A stretch of 55,835 nt of DNA from contig JAJDEH010000175.1 of assembly GCA_029259935.1 (NCBI GenBank), positions 1 through 55,835 on the forward strand, written 5' to 3'. The translations under genes and the position numbers were made by a program. Shown here one piece after another: positions 1-7,687 of the stretch (position 1 is the stretch's first letter; every line of letters begins with the position of its first letter). The notes under the pieces are model-generated. The model was given only the letters and a program-made list of their open reading frames with translations, ran no database searches and had not been told where the DNA came from. The DNA is from Planctomycetota bacterium. GTDB taxonomy: Bacteria > Planctomycetota > Planctomycetia > Pirellulales > Pirellulaceae.

Positions 1-262
1 CGGCCACGGCACCGCCAAGCCAGCTCGCATCGCAACAGCGACATGCCATCATGCGGAAAAGCCGATCAAAAAAAAAGGCTCATCCTGCTAAAAGAACTAG
101 AAAGCCGAATCTTCGAAGCCAGTAGTTAAGCGGGCCATTGACTTAAATCACTACCACGGGTACACGCCAGATGACGACGATGCTGCACGCATCAAACTGC
201 TCGGCTATAATGAAGCTTCAGTAGAATCACGGGCCGAAGAAGGTGGCAGAAAAGAGCCGTGA
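1..262 (+). pseudogene. Possible degraded C-terminal coding remnant
   Basis: No intact gene is visible before 353. A reading phase from about 101 to the TGA at 260-262 gives a plausible C-terminal tail containing RAIDLNHYHGYTPDDDD, but in-frame stops lie just upstream at 89 and 98. A second phase starting at the ATG near 43 reads MPSC, then KRLILLKELESRIFEASS, and stops near 125. The two halves would join only through a frameshift around 115-125. I do not recognise a family. A short perfect hairpin (GAGCCG/CGGCTC) spans about 254-270. This may be a broken gene or simply non-coding DNA. Confidence 0.22.
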
Positions 263-352
263 ACCGGCTCATGTTCGATGGTTGCGACTCGAAATCTGGT
301 CTAATGGTGAATTGGTGGCGTTCAGTGATGCACGAATGCCGGAGAATTAGAG

Positions 353-748
353 GTGTCAGCGACGGTCTTCAATAGGCGTGCGATGGCGAAACTTGATGTC
401 GATGGTTGGGAACTCGAAAGCGCGGAGGATCGACACGCGCTTACGCCTGACACATTTCACATCCCCAGCCGCGAGGAAAGAGTTTCCCTAGAATCGGGGC
501 AGCGGGTGCAGTTGCTTTTCCGCATGGTGGTCGAAGGGGCCGATCCCCCAGACATCATGTGTGAAAAGATGTGGGTGACAATCGATGAAGCCGCTCCGGA
601 TGGCTATGTTGGCACTCTCGATTCCATGCCCGCTTCGTCCGGCAAGCTTTCACCAGGCGAGGTCATCAAATTCGGTCCCCAGCACATTAGTTGCGTTTTG
701 ATCCCAAAGTCCGATCCACGACATCCTGAACACAATCCCAACGCCTAA
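353..748 (+). CDS. Small DUF2314-like protein in an integron-like cassette
   Basis: A 131-residue soluble protein with no signal peptide or membrane segment. The C-terminal half (about residues 40-118) resembles the DUF2314/DUF2185 type of small beta-rich domain: it has 'TFHIPSREERVSLESGQ', then 'MWVTIDEA', a 'GYVGTLDS' segment and 'LSPGEVIKFGPQHI'. No biochemical role is established for such proteins that I can name with confidence; relatives are often found as small stand-alone or immunity-like genes. The start is a GTG at 353, with GGAG at 341-344. The stop codon (746-748) lies inside GCCTAAC, the first box of an attC-like site, and the next gene starts just past that site. The family call is a motif resemblance only. 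Confidence 0.6.
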   Translation: MSATVFNRRAMAKLDVDGWELESAEDRHALTPDTFHIPSREERVSLESGQRVQLLFRMVVEGADPPDIMCEKMWVTIDEAAPDGYVGTLDSMPASSGKLSPGEVIKFGPQHISCVLIPKSDPRHPEHNPNA

Positions 749-823
749 CAAGGCGGTTGCTGCCGACCGGCGGAATGGAAACACTGCAAGGGTTGTTTAT
801 GCCGGCGACTGAACGCGTTATCC
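743..823 (+). repeat. Candidate integron attC site
   Basis: This 81-base stretch has the layout of an integron cassette recombination site. It opens with GCCTAAC (743-749), which fits the RYYYAAC core, and closes with GTTATCC (817-823), close to GTTRRRY. Nested complementary blocks run inward: TAAC 746-749 with GTTA 817-820, GGTT 755-758 with GAAC 811-814, and CCGGC 767-771 with GCCGG 801-805, with unpaired bases between the blocks as in real attC folds. The upstream gene ends inside the first box, and the next gene starts at 829 or 835. Seen: the boxes and pairing. Inferred: recombination function. Confidence 0.5.
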
Positions 824-834
824 GAAACATGAGA

Positions 835-1215
835 ATGCCACTTCGCTTTAAACTCCGAACGCTACTCATCTGCGTGACGCTCATAGCGATTGCCTTGGCA
901 GCCCATCCTCGAATCCGCCTCTACCTCAAATGGCGGCATGTTCGGGAAAACGTCGCCGCGTGGGCATCCAAGATCAAGAGAGAAAAGGGCCATGTTGAGC
1001 AGTACACAGAAGTGAACCTAAGTATTGACCTAACTTCGGCAAACCCGCAGTTGCATAGTATTTCGTTTACCGTCATGACTGCCGAAGCGAAGAAAGCGGT
1101 CCTGCCGAGTGGTGAGATAACATGGACCACTGATGGGGATCCCGACCGGATCCCGACCCCTCCCGCTTCTTTGTCATTCCTCCTGGCAAATGGGTTGATG
1201 ATGTCGACGGTGTGA
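835..1215 (+). CDS. Small membrane-anchored protein of planctomycete type
   Basis: About 126 residues. The N terminus reads MPLRFKLRTLLICVTLIAIA, a short positive stretch followed by one hydrophobic helix (residues about 8-24). This is a common opening of small planctomycete proteins, and the rest probably lies outside the membrane. The body has no motif I recognise. I chose the ATG at 835; ATG 829 is two residues longer and equally possible. A TTG start further upstream would translate the attC-like site and is unlikely. No clear Shine-Dalgarno is visible. Context: second member of a co-oriented run of small genes, followed by a truncated copy of repeat family A at 1280. The function is unknown. 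Confidence 0.55.
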   Translation: MPLRFKLRTLLICVTLIAIALAAHPRIRLYLKWRHVRENVAAWASKIKREKGHVEQYTEVNLSIDLTSANPQLHSISFTVMTAEAKKAVLPSGEITWTTDGDPDRIPTPPASLSFLLANGLMMSTV

Positions 1216-1279
1216 TTGAGACTTGGGATCGGTATCAAGCGGAACCAACCCAGCATTGAGCGGACGGCAATTAAGGATT

Positions 1280-1405
1280 GTGTGCCGGTGAAGGGCGTGT
1301 TGGTTCCCGCGGGTGCGCACCGTCGTTTGTCGCTCCGACCAGTAGCACCTGGAGCGGTGTGGGGAGGTAACGAACCTGCACTGAAGCACTTCGGGAGACA
1401 GCTCC
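1280..1405 (+). repeat. Interspersed repeat family A, copy 1 (5' part; group II intron-like)
   Basis: Begins GTGTGCCGGTGAAG just after GCAATTAAGGATT, the same junction as copy 2 at 2049. The copy holds the T-arm-like hairpin region, the block GGTAGCACCTGGAGCGG in variant form and GGGGAGGTAACGAAC, and then diverges after about 1405. The GTGTG start, a following GTGAA hairpin and the later string of short conserved blocks resemble domain I of bacterial group II introns. No reverse transcriptase gene is present, so this would be a remnant. That it is a repeat is certain; its intron identity is an inference. Confidence 0.6.
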
Positions 1406-1479
1406 GTTAGTGCGTCATCAACGAATGGAGTGCGAATCGACAAGGCCAAATAGGCAACGGATCAACCGGAGCCGCCGGC

Positions 1480-1590
1480 CGTTTGCGAATTACCTTCCCC
1501 ATTCGTTAAGATGACCGCAACACGCTTCCTGACGTGTTTGCATCCGCAGAACGGCTCATCACGAAGCGGCAAACTTCAACGCACGTTTTA
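1480..1590 (+). repeat. Interspersed repeat family C, copy 1
   Basis: The segment GTTTGCGAATTACC ... CGTTAAGATGACCGCAACACGC ... TGTTTGCATCCGCA ... CGGCTCATCACGAAG recurs almost unchanged on the minus strand at 38974-39058. A weaker copy is at about 43815-43905 (minus). In all three places it lies directly upstream of the start of a small unknown gene (1600, 38949, 43776). It may be the 3' part of a cassette-boundary element, or it may carry a promoter for the next gene. Confidence 0.7.
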
Positions 1591-1599
1591 TCTGGCTAG

Positions 1600-2004
1600 A
1601 TGAGATTCACGTTACGCCACACCCTGATTGCCGTCGCTGCAATCGCATTCGTAATTGTGGCGACTACAAATTACCTGGATCATCGCGGCGACGGCTTCAA
1701 TACTGGGCAACTCGAAACGGCTCTTCGTTCCTTGAACGAATCCGACCCAAGCTCGGACGTTTTCCGACGAATAGAGGGCGGCGACTTGCGGTATGCTGGT
1801 TGTTGGGGTGAACCAGGCGGCCCGTTTTTCCCCGGCGTGCCACAAAATGAGTGGCAGAAAATTCGTGATGCAAACAACTATTGGACACTCGACGGTACAA
1901 CCGACGCACTTGAATCCCGCCATCATCATCAGTTGATTGATCGTGCCTGGCGCTATGCGGAACGATACAATAGAGATCTCAGATCGAGAACAACAAAAAA
2001 CTAA
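1600..2004 (+). CDS. Small membrane-anchored hypothetical protein
   Basis: A 134-residue protein with one N-terminal hydrophobic helix (MRFTLRHTLIAVAAIAFVIV, residues about 8-23), the same 'RFxLRxTL' style of anchor as the gene at 835. The rest is polar; it has the segment GCWGEPGGPFFPGVPQNEW near the middle and a basic C terminus. No family is recognised. The ATG at 1600 directly follows repeat C. About 45 bases after the stop, repeat A copy 2 begins. It was probably acquired as part of the small-gene block. The coding call rests on length, start context and membrane anchor. Confidence 0.55.
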   Translation: MRFTLRHTLIAVAAIAFVIVATTNYLDHRGDGFNTGQLETALRSLNESDPSSDVFRRIEGGDLRYAGCWGEPGGPFFPGVPQNEWQKIRDANNYWTLDGTTDALESRHHHQLIDRAWRYAERYNRDLRSRTTKN

Positions 2005-2048
2005 ACGACACCCAAATACTCCGAATCGCCAGATAGCAATTAAGGATT

Positions 2049-2403
2049 GTGTGCGGTGAAAGTCGTGTTTGGTTCTTGCGGGTGCGAATCCCGCACCGTC
2101 GTTTGTCGCTCCGACCGGTAGCACCTGGAGCGGTTTGGGGAGGTAACGAACTCGGCTGAAGCACTTCAGGAGAAGGCTCCGATAGGGAGTCAGCGAGCGC
2201 GCAGGCCGTAATGCGAGTGAACGTTGAGCAGGCCTCGAAACTTGTAAGGTGGGAGCCGACCCGATCAATCCTTCGCTGGCAAACTTTCGCCGGTCCCATC
2301 GGATCGCAACAATTTCCAAATAGCCAGCCGCCACGCGGCTCAATTCAACATGTTTCATCGCTCATGGCCGCGCCACGAGACGATAAAACACTAAACGTTA
2401 GGC
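2049..2403 (+). repeat. Interspersed repeat family A, copy 2 (near full length)
   Basis: Starts GTGTGCGGTGAAAG after GCAATTAAGGATT and runs to ACACTAAACGTTAGGC (ends 2403). The 5' half holds the hairpin GCGGG-TGCGAAT-CCCGC, the block GGTAGCACCTGGAGCGG, GAGGTAACGAAC, a CGAGCG ... GCAGGCCGTAA ... GCGAGTGAACG string and GGTGGGAGCCGACC. The layout resembles a bacterial group II intron domain I. The 3' half matches the copies at 41599-42066 and 39738-39855, but lacks about 100 bases present in the former. The last seven bases, GTTAGGC, fit the attC GTTRRRY box exactly, and a gene starts 13 bases later. Confidence 0.65.
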
Positions 2404-2416
2404 ATGCTTGCGAGTC

Positions 2417-3211
2417 ATGAACTCGGAACTTCAGAAAGCATATCGGGAATTCACGTGTACGAGCGATCCGCAAGCGAGAGCTCGGTGGCTTAGTGTCCGA
2501 GTGAGGCACGGAGAACTTGACCCCAAGTTGCTTGAGTTTGCGTCGTTCCTCGGCGATGACGACGCGCACATGGTCCTCGGTTCGTCAACCGACCAATGCC
2601 TTCTCTCCAGCCCGTACACGTGTAGTCGCGTGGCGCCCAAGCTGCTGGTCGGCTTCAAACTCGAGTTTGCCGAATTCCTCTCGCAGCTTTCCTTTCGGAT
2701 GCTGTCAGAGGGCTGGACGAAGGTTTCGAGAGCGCTTTCGATTGCAGGCTTGAAGGTTGGTGGACTCAGAATCGGGGGCATCGCCTCTCATCTGTTGCCT
2801 GATCCAGGCCTGACGGAGTCGCCACTCGACGGATTTGGCTGGGTGTCACGGCACAGCGTAGCTCCGGACGCGGCGAGCCGGCTAAACGACGCTCTCGATC
2901 AAATCGACAATGGGCCACCGCTGTTCGCTTCAATCGGTGATAGACGGGCGTACTGTTCAAAGCGACCACATACTCCTCAGCAGGCCATGCTCAGCGTCTT
3001 CGAATGGGTGTTAGACGAACCCGGAGATTGGTTCAACATAGACCGCAAGACGCTTGGCGAGAGAGTGGTAAAATCGGCGTGGGCAACGTTACTTGTAGAT
3101 CTTAGCGACGAGGTCGGTTCACATGTTTCACCGTATGCGGGGGCGGCAACCAGACCTTGGAACCAAGCGATCATCAGCCGCCTTTTGGCTTGGGCGACTG
3201 AGGATTCCTAA
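2417..3211 (+). CDS. Hypothetical cassette protein, 264 residues
   Basis: A soluble protein with no signal peptide, no membrane segment and no family I recognise. The middle contains a glycine-rich stretch (AGLKVGGLRIGGIASHLLP, about residues 115-135). The C-terminal half has tryptophan-rich segments (FEWVLDEPGDWFN). I take the ATG at 2417; a TTG at 2408 is in frame. The start lies 13 bases after a perfect GTTAGGC box. The TAA stop (3209-3211) is the first part of TAACGAG, the opening of repeat family B. This is the clearest case here of a gene bounded on both sides by cassette-like junctions. Confidence 0.65.
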   Translation: MNSELQKAYREFTCTSDPQARARWLSVRVRHGELDPKLLEFASFLGDDDAHMVLGSSTDQCLLSSPYTCSRVAPKLLVGFKLEFAEFLSQLSFRMLSEGWTKVSRALSIAGLKVGGLRIGGIASHLLPDPGLTESPLDGFGWVSRHSVAPDAASRLNDALDQIDNGPPLFASIGDRRAYCSKRPHTPQQAMLSVFEWVLDEPGDWFNIDRKTLGERVVKSAWATLLVDLSDEVGSHVSPYAGAATRPWNQAIISRLLAWATEDS

Positions 3212-3250
3212 CGAGCAAGGATTTGACTTCGGGAGTCTTCGAGCCGAGTC
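3209..3250 (+). repeat. Interspersed repeat family B, copy 1 (truncated), starting at a stop codon
   Basis: TAACGAGCAAGGATTTGAC followed by TTCGGGAGTCTTCGAGCCGA. The same sequence, reversed, lies at 38442, 39986, 40848 and 44446. Its first three bases are the stop codon of the preceding gene, as in three of the four other copies. Here it is cut off after about 42 bases, close to the 3' end of the DUF1501 gene. Confidence 0.8.
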
Positions 3251-3265
3251 AAGCTCAACGGTCAT

Positions 3266-4732
3266 TTACGCCAGCACCTCGTGGATGACGTGTCCTTCGA
3301 CGTTCGTTAGACGGCGTTCGAAGCCGTTGTGCTCGAATGTGAGGTGCTCGTGGTTGATGCCCAATAGGTGCAAGATGGTGGCGTTGAAGTCGTACAGGGG
3401 GTGGATGTCTTTGACCGCTTTTTGGCCCAGTTCGTCGGTTTCGCCGTGGCTGACGCCCGGTTTTACTCCCGCGCCGGTCAGCCAGCAGGTAAATCCATCA
3501 GGGTTGTGGTCGCGGCCCTTCGCGCCCTTTTGAAAGAACGGCATTCGGCCAAACTCGGTACACCAAACAACTAGCGTGTCCTCCAAGAGTCCGCGTTGCT
3601 TGAGGTCGTGAATGAGCGCGGCGGCCGGTTGATCGAGAATTTGGGCGTGGACGTCGTATTGCTCTTTGAGCGCGTTGTGGCCGTCCCAATTCAGCTTGCC
3701 GCCGCTGGCGTAAGCGCCGTTGAAAAGCTGCACGAAACGGACGCCCTTTTCAATGAGTCGGCGGGCGAGAATGCAGTTGCGGGCGAAGGCGGCTTTCTCG
3801 GCGTTTTGTGTGTCGTCGGCCCCGTACAGATTCAAAATGTGCTGGGGCTCGGTGCTGAGATTCGTAACCTCGGGCATGCTCAGTTGCATGCGGGCGGCAA
3901 GTTCGTAACTGGCGATGCGGCCGGCCAGTTTGCTGTCTCCTGGATGCTGTTCCAGATGACGGGCATTCATGCGTTGCAGCAGCGAACGCGCGGCGCGATC
4001 GGCGTCGGGCGAGATTCCGGGCGCGGTCAGATGACGGACCGGCTGCTTGGAACTCATCGTGGTGCCTTGAAAGGCGGCGGGCAAGAACCCGGGGCCCCAG
4101 TTGTTCGAGCCGTTTTGAGGAACGCCGCGCGGGTCGGGGATCGCCACATAGGCTGGCAAATCCTGGTTCTCGCTGCCCAGCGCATAAGTGACCCAAGAAC
4201 CGAGGCTGGGAAAGCCATCGAGTGCGAATCCGGTCGACAGGAAATTCTCGGCCGGACCGTGCGTGTTCGACTTGCTGGTTAACGAATGGATAAACGCGAT
4301 CTCGTCCGTCAGTTTGGCCAGATGAGGGATCATGTCGCTGACCCACTTGCCCGACTCGCCCCGCTTTCGAAAGCGGTACTGGGGCCGCGCCAAGTTTCCG
4401 GCCGGACCTTGAAAGGTGACGGCCGGTCCGCCGGGCAGGGGCTTGTTGTCCCACTTGATCAACTCGGGTTTGTAGTCCCAGGTCTCCAGTTGACTGACGG
4501 CTCCGGCACAAAAGATGACCACGACATTTTTCGCCTTGGCCGGGAAATGCGACGGTCTCGGCGCATAGGGCCGCGACGAATCGATGTGTGGCTTTTGGCC
4601 CGCGAGCAAACCGTCACCGCCCAGCAAGCTGGCCAGCGCAATCGAGCCCAGACCGCCGGCGGAACGCGAGAGAAAATTTCGGCGGTCGAGCATCGTCCGA
4701 CCGGCGACGGAAAGGTTTTGGGGGTGATTCAT
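3266..4732 (-). CDS. DUF1501 family Tat-exported protein
   Basis: About 488 residues. A twin-arginine signal lies near residues 17-35 ([12 protein letters not shown] followed by a hydrophobic run), so it is likely exported folded. The body has DUF1501 features: '[20 protein letters not shown]', '[13 protein letters not shown]'-like metal-site text, '[20 protein letters not shown]'-type blocks and a late '[14 protein letters not shown]' with '[21 protein letters not shown]'. The family is a sulfatase/alkaline-phosphatase-fold relative; its substrate is unknown. The ATG at 4730-4732 overlaps the TGA of the upstream cytochrome gene (ATGA), implying translational coupling. Pairs of this kind are repeated many times in planctomycete genomes and are thought to act on complex, possibly sulfated, polysaccharides; that role is not proven. 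Confidence 0.93.
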   Translation of the reverse strand: MNHPQNLSVAGRTMLDRRNFLSRSAGGLGSIALASLLGGDGLLAGQKPHIDSSRPYAPRPSHFPAKAKNVVVIFCAGAVSQLETWDYKPELIKWDNKPLPGGPAVTFQGPAGNLARPQYRFRKRGESGKWVSDMIPHLAKLTDEIAFIHSLTSKSNTHGPAENFLSTGFALDGFPSLGSWVTYALGSENQDLPAYVAIPDPRGVPQNGSNNWGPGFLPAAFQGTTMSSKQPVRHLTAPGISPDADRAARSLLQRMNARHLEQHPGDSKLAGRIASYELAARMQLSMPEVTNLSTEPQHILNLYGADDTQNAEKAAFARNCILARRLIEKGVRFVQLFNGAYASGGKLNWDGHNALKEQYDVHAQILDQPAAALIHDLKQRGLLEDTLVVWCTEFGRMPFFQKGAKGRDHNPDGFTCWLTGAGVKPGVSHGETDELGQKAVKDIHPLYDFNATILHLLGINHEHLTFEHNGFERRLTNVEGHVIHEVLA

Positions 4733-7518
4733 GGCACAAACAAAAACTCGTTGCTGTTGAATAGGACTCGGCACAGTGTCGCGAGGCCGTGCGTTTTGAC
4801 AATCGGTTGGGCGTCCGCCCTTTCACTGGCCAGCGGTTGCCGGGCCAGTGCAAGCTGATAGGCCCGTTCGATCTGCTTGGAAAGATCCTCGCCGACATCG
4901 GCTTTGACGCGTGCGGCAAAGGCGTCCGCTTGGTCGAGCGTGAAGCGGCTGTTAAACAAGTTCAGCGCCTGGATGGGAGTCGTCGATTCGCGGCGGCTGG
5001 CCGTGCTTTGACCCGCGTCGGGACAATCGAAAGCACCGAACACGGCGTCACGTTCGCGGCGGACTTTGTGAGCATAAATCATGCGCCGCAGCCCGTCGCC
5101 CGAGAATTTTTCAATCGGATTGAAGCCAGTAAGGCCGCCGCGCTTGTCGAATAGGTTGTAGCCACGGCCATACATCTTCAAGTCGAGCTGGCCGCTGACC
5201 GCGAGCATCGAATCGCGAATGGTCTCGGCATCAACACGCCGCGACGGATAACGCCACAGCATCCGAGCATCGGCGTCTTCCGCCTGCGCGCGTTTAACGA
5301 TGCTCACATCGTCATGCCGCGAAGATTGGCGATACGTCGCCGACATGACTATCAGCTTGTGCATGTGCTTGAGCGACCAGCCGGACTGGATGAACTCCGC
5401 GGCCAGCCAGTCGAGCATCCGCGGGTGCGAAGGCGGCTGGCCGCTGTTGCCGAAATCGCTGGCCGTGTCCACCAGTCCCGTGCCGAAGTGGCCCTGCCAG
5501 ATGCGGTTCACCATGACGCGCGCGGTGAGCGGGTTGGCGGGACTGGCGATCCAAGCGGCGAGCGTCTGACGGCGCTGTTGCTCTGCGGTGTCGTTCGGAA
5601 CCCGCAGCGAACTAAATGCGCCGGGCACCGCGGGCGTGACGAGATCCTTGGGCTGTTCGGGATCGCCGCGCGTCAGCAGGTGAATTTTATCCGGCTCGCG
5701 AAACGTCCCCGCGAAAACCATTCCGGCTTTTGTTGCCGCCTGGATGTCGGATTGAAGCTTCGTCCGCTCCTGGATCAGAGGCGCTGCTTTCTCGGCGTCC
5801 GCCTTGGAGAGACTCTCGATGGAAAACGGAGCAGGCTTGCTGTTCGCTGGATCAAATTTCCGCCGGTCGGATGCGTCGGCCATCAATTGCCAAGTGCCAT
5901 CGGTTTGTGCCAATTCGATGACGTAATCCGTGGCCAACCGGTCGGAGAATTTGGCTTGACGGTCTCGTCCCCAAACGACGCGATCCACTTCGTGCTCGGC
6001 GGAGAACTCCAATTCGACCCAGCCTTTGCCCGTCTCGCTGGACATCCAACTGCGCGAGTTTCCATACTGGCCGTCGTTCACAAAGCGCAATTCGTGACGA
6101 TTGGGTGAGACCTTGTTGCCCGAGGACTTGACCGTTGTCCCCGTTGTTGTCAGCGCGATGTTCTCGCCGGCTGTATTAAATACTTCCAATTCGTCGAGAC
6201 AAGGCTCGAGATTGTTGGTGGCACGGATGGTGAACCGGACACGGCGCGCTTTTGTCGGCGCGAAGCGGTCGATATTGCGGCGGGCGTTGACCATCGGCCG
6301 TTCGCTTCCCGATCTTGCCAGCGGCGTGAAGCGAGCCAAGTCGTTGTCGATTTCCGCCAGGCGGGCTTTGAATTGACCAACTTTTTGCCGAAGCGCGATC
6401 ACGTCGGGTGTGAGCAGTTCGCGGTCTTTGTATTCCACTCCGGCCACGAAGGCCTGCATCGAGTAGTAATCGCTTTGCGAAATCGGATCGAATTTGTGGT
6501 CGTGACATCTCGCGCAGCCCACGCTGAGTCCGAGAAACGTCTGGCCGATATTGACCACGATTTCATCCAGAGAATCTTGGCGGGCAAGCCGCATCGATTG
6601 CGGGTCCTTGCCAATTTGCCCCGGCAGCAGCACGGAAGCGGTCACCAGAAAGCCGGTTGCCGCGTCTTCGCCGAGCGCGTCGCCCACGATCTGTTCGCGG
6701 ATGAATCGATCGTACGGTGTGTCGTCGTTGAACGCGCGAATCACGTAGTCGCGATAGGGCCAGGCGTTGGGCCGTTCAGTGTTAACCTCGAAGCCGTGGG
6801 TATCGGCGTAACGCACGACGTCGAGCCAATGCTGCGCCCAGCGTTCGCCGTAGCGCGGTGATTTTAGCAACTTATCCACGACGCGCTGGTGGGCGGATTC
6901 GCTGTTGTCGCCGACAAACGCGGACACTTGCTCCGGAGTCGGCGGAAGTCCAATCAGATCAAACGAAACGCGCCGTAGCCAGGCCACTCGCTCCGCCTCG
7001 GCTGCGGGTCGCAGACCGGCTTCTTCCAGTTTAGAGAGAATAAACTTGTCGAGGTCGTGCCGGGGCCAGTCCGCGTCCTTCGTCTTTGGTGGAACGGGAT
7101 GAGTGAGCGGCTTGAAGCTCCAGTGATCACGCGGGTCTTTTAGCTTGACAAGGTCGACGCCATCCGGCCAGCTTGCGCCCTGCTTCACCCAGCGGATTAG
7201 GATCTCAATTTCGGCGGCTGTTAGGCGTTTTCCTTCGGGAGGCATTCGCAGGTCGGCGTCCTCGTCGGCCACGAATTGGATCAGCGGGCTTTCCCGCGGC
7301 TTGCCGGCAATGATGCTCGCGTCGTACAGCTCGCCCCCTTTGAACGCTTCGGATTTGATGTCCAATCGCAGTCCGCTCTTCTGCTTCTTTTCCCCATGAC
7401 ACGAGTAGCAGTGTTTTCGGAAAATTGGCCGCACGTCGCGGACAAAATCGACCGGTGCCGCATCGGCAGTCGCCGTCGGAAAAAGTATCAGTCCAATTGA
7501 AACAATTATCTGTCTCAT
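4729..7518 (-). CDS. Planctomycete cytochrome / DUF1549 / DUF1553 protein
   Basis: About 929 residues with an N-terminal signal peptide ([20 protein letters not shown]). A cytochrome C motif follows at about residues 38-42 (CYSCH, then [12 protein letters not shown]), the PSCyt1 type. DUF1549 occupies about residues 125-350 and ends with a second CxxCH ([13 protein letters not shown]). A middle region at about 420-580 ([38 protein letters not shown]) reads like a discoidin/F5-8 type sugar-binding fold. DUF1553 fills about 650-910, with [12 protein letters not shown] and YRQSS. I chose the ATG at 7518 because it starts the signal peptide. It forms an overlapping pair with the DUF1501 gene. The proposed role is periplasmic redox processing of a carbohydrate, by family context only. 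Confidence 0.93.
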   Translation of the reverse strand: MRQIIVSIGLILFPTATADAAPVDFVRDVRPIFRKHCYSCHGEKKQKSGLRLDIKSEAFKGGELYDASIIAGKPRESPLIQFVADEDADLRMPPEGKRLTAAEIEILIRWVKQGASWPDGVDLVKLKDPRDHWSFKPLTHPVPPKTKDADWPRHDLDKFILSKLEEAGLRPAAEAERVAWLRRVSFDLIGLPPTPEQVSAFVGDNSESAHQRVVDKLLKSPRYGERWAQHWLDVVRYADTHGFEVNTERPNAWPYRDYVIRAFNDDTPYDRFIREQIVGDALGEDAATGFLVTASVLLPGQIGKDPQSMRLARQDSLDEIVVNIGQTFLGLSVGCARCHDHKFDPISQSDYYSMQAFVAGVEYKDRELLTPDVIALRQKVGQFKARLAEIDNDLARFTPLARSGSERPMVNARRNIDRFAPTKARRVRFTIRATNNLEPCLDELEVFNTAGENIALTTTGTTVKSSGNKVSPNRHELRFVNDGQYGNSRSWMSSETGKGWVELEFSAEHEVDRVVWGRDRQAKFSDRLATDYVIELAQTDGTWQLMADASDRRKFDPANSKPAPFSIESLSKADAEKAAPLIQERTKLQSDIQAATKAGMVFAGTFREPDKIHLLTRGDPEQPKDLVTPAVPGAFSSLRVPNDTAEQQRRQTLAAWIASPANPLTARVMVNRIWQGHFGTGLVDTASDFGNSGQPPSHPRMLDWLAAEFIQSGWSLKHMHKLIVMSATYRQSSRHDDVSIVKRAQAEDADARMLWRYPSRRVDAETIRDSMLAVSGQLDLKMYGRGYNLFDKRGGLTGFNPIEKFSGDGLRRMIYAHKVRRERDAVFGAFDCPDAGQSTASRRESTTPIQALNLFNSRFTLDQADAFAARVKADVGEDLSKQIERAYQLALARQPLASERADAQPIVKTHGLATLCRVLFNSNEFLFVP

Positions 7519-7610
7519 CAAGCTTAGAATCCATTGTGTAGGCCGGATCAAGCGAAGCGCTGCTCCGGCAGTTGCCAATTTTTCCTGAAATCGTGGATGC
7601 TACAAGCCGA

Positions 7611-7659
7611 TTGTGGTGCGGCCGTCCCGGCTGCGCAGGCGGGACGCCTGCACCACAAG
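7611..7659. repeat. REP-like palindrome family E, copy 1
   Basis: TTGTGGTGC ... GCACCACAA forms a near-perfect inverted repeat with an inner 'GGCGGGACGCC'. A second copy lies at 55621-55674 after treZ. Here it sits between the two cytochrome modules, 29 bases past the DUF1552 stop. It may be a small mobile REP element or contribute to a terminator. The rest of the gap 7519-7687 shows nothing else. Confidence 0.8.
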
Positions 7660-7687
7660 TCCGGACTACTCTTTCTTCAACAGGCAG

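Noticed and set aside
757..828. TTG start at 757 for the gene ending at 1215
   Set aside because: It would translate through the attC-like site; the hydrophobic anchor typical of such proteins starts at 829/835.
2080..2110. tRNA T-arm-like hairpin GCGGG-TGCGAAT-CCCGC in repeat A
   Set aside because: No acceptor, D or anticodon arm fits around it and no tRNA can be folded; it is part of the interspersed repeat.
2060..2200. Cobalamin riboswitch as an explanation for repeat A
   Set aside because: The short GGTGCGAATCC-like box is shared with such riboswitches, but the other conserved cores are missing and the copies are not upstream of cobalamin genes.
3750..4511. Long open frames opposite or out of phase with the DUF1501 gene
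   Set aside because: Arg-rich low-complexity shadow translations of a clearly conserved gene.
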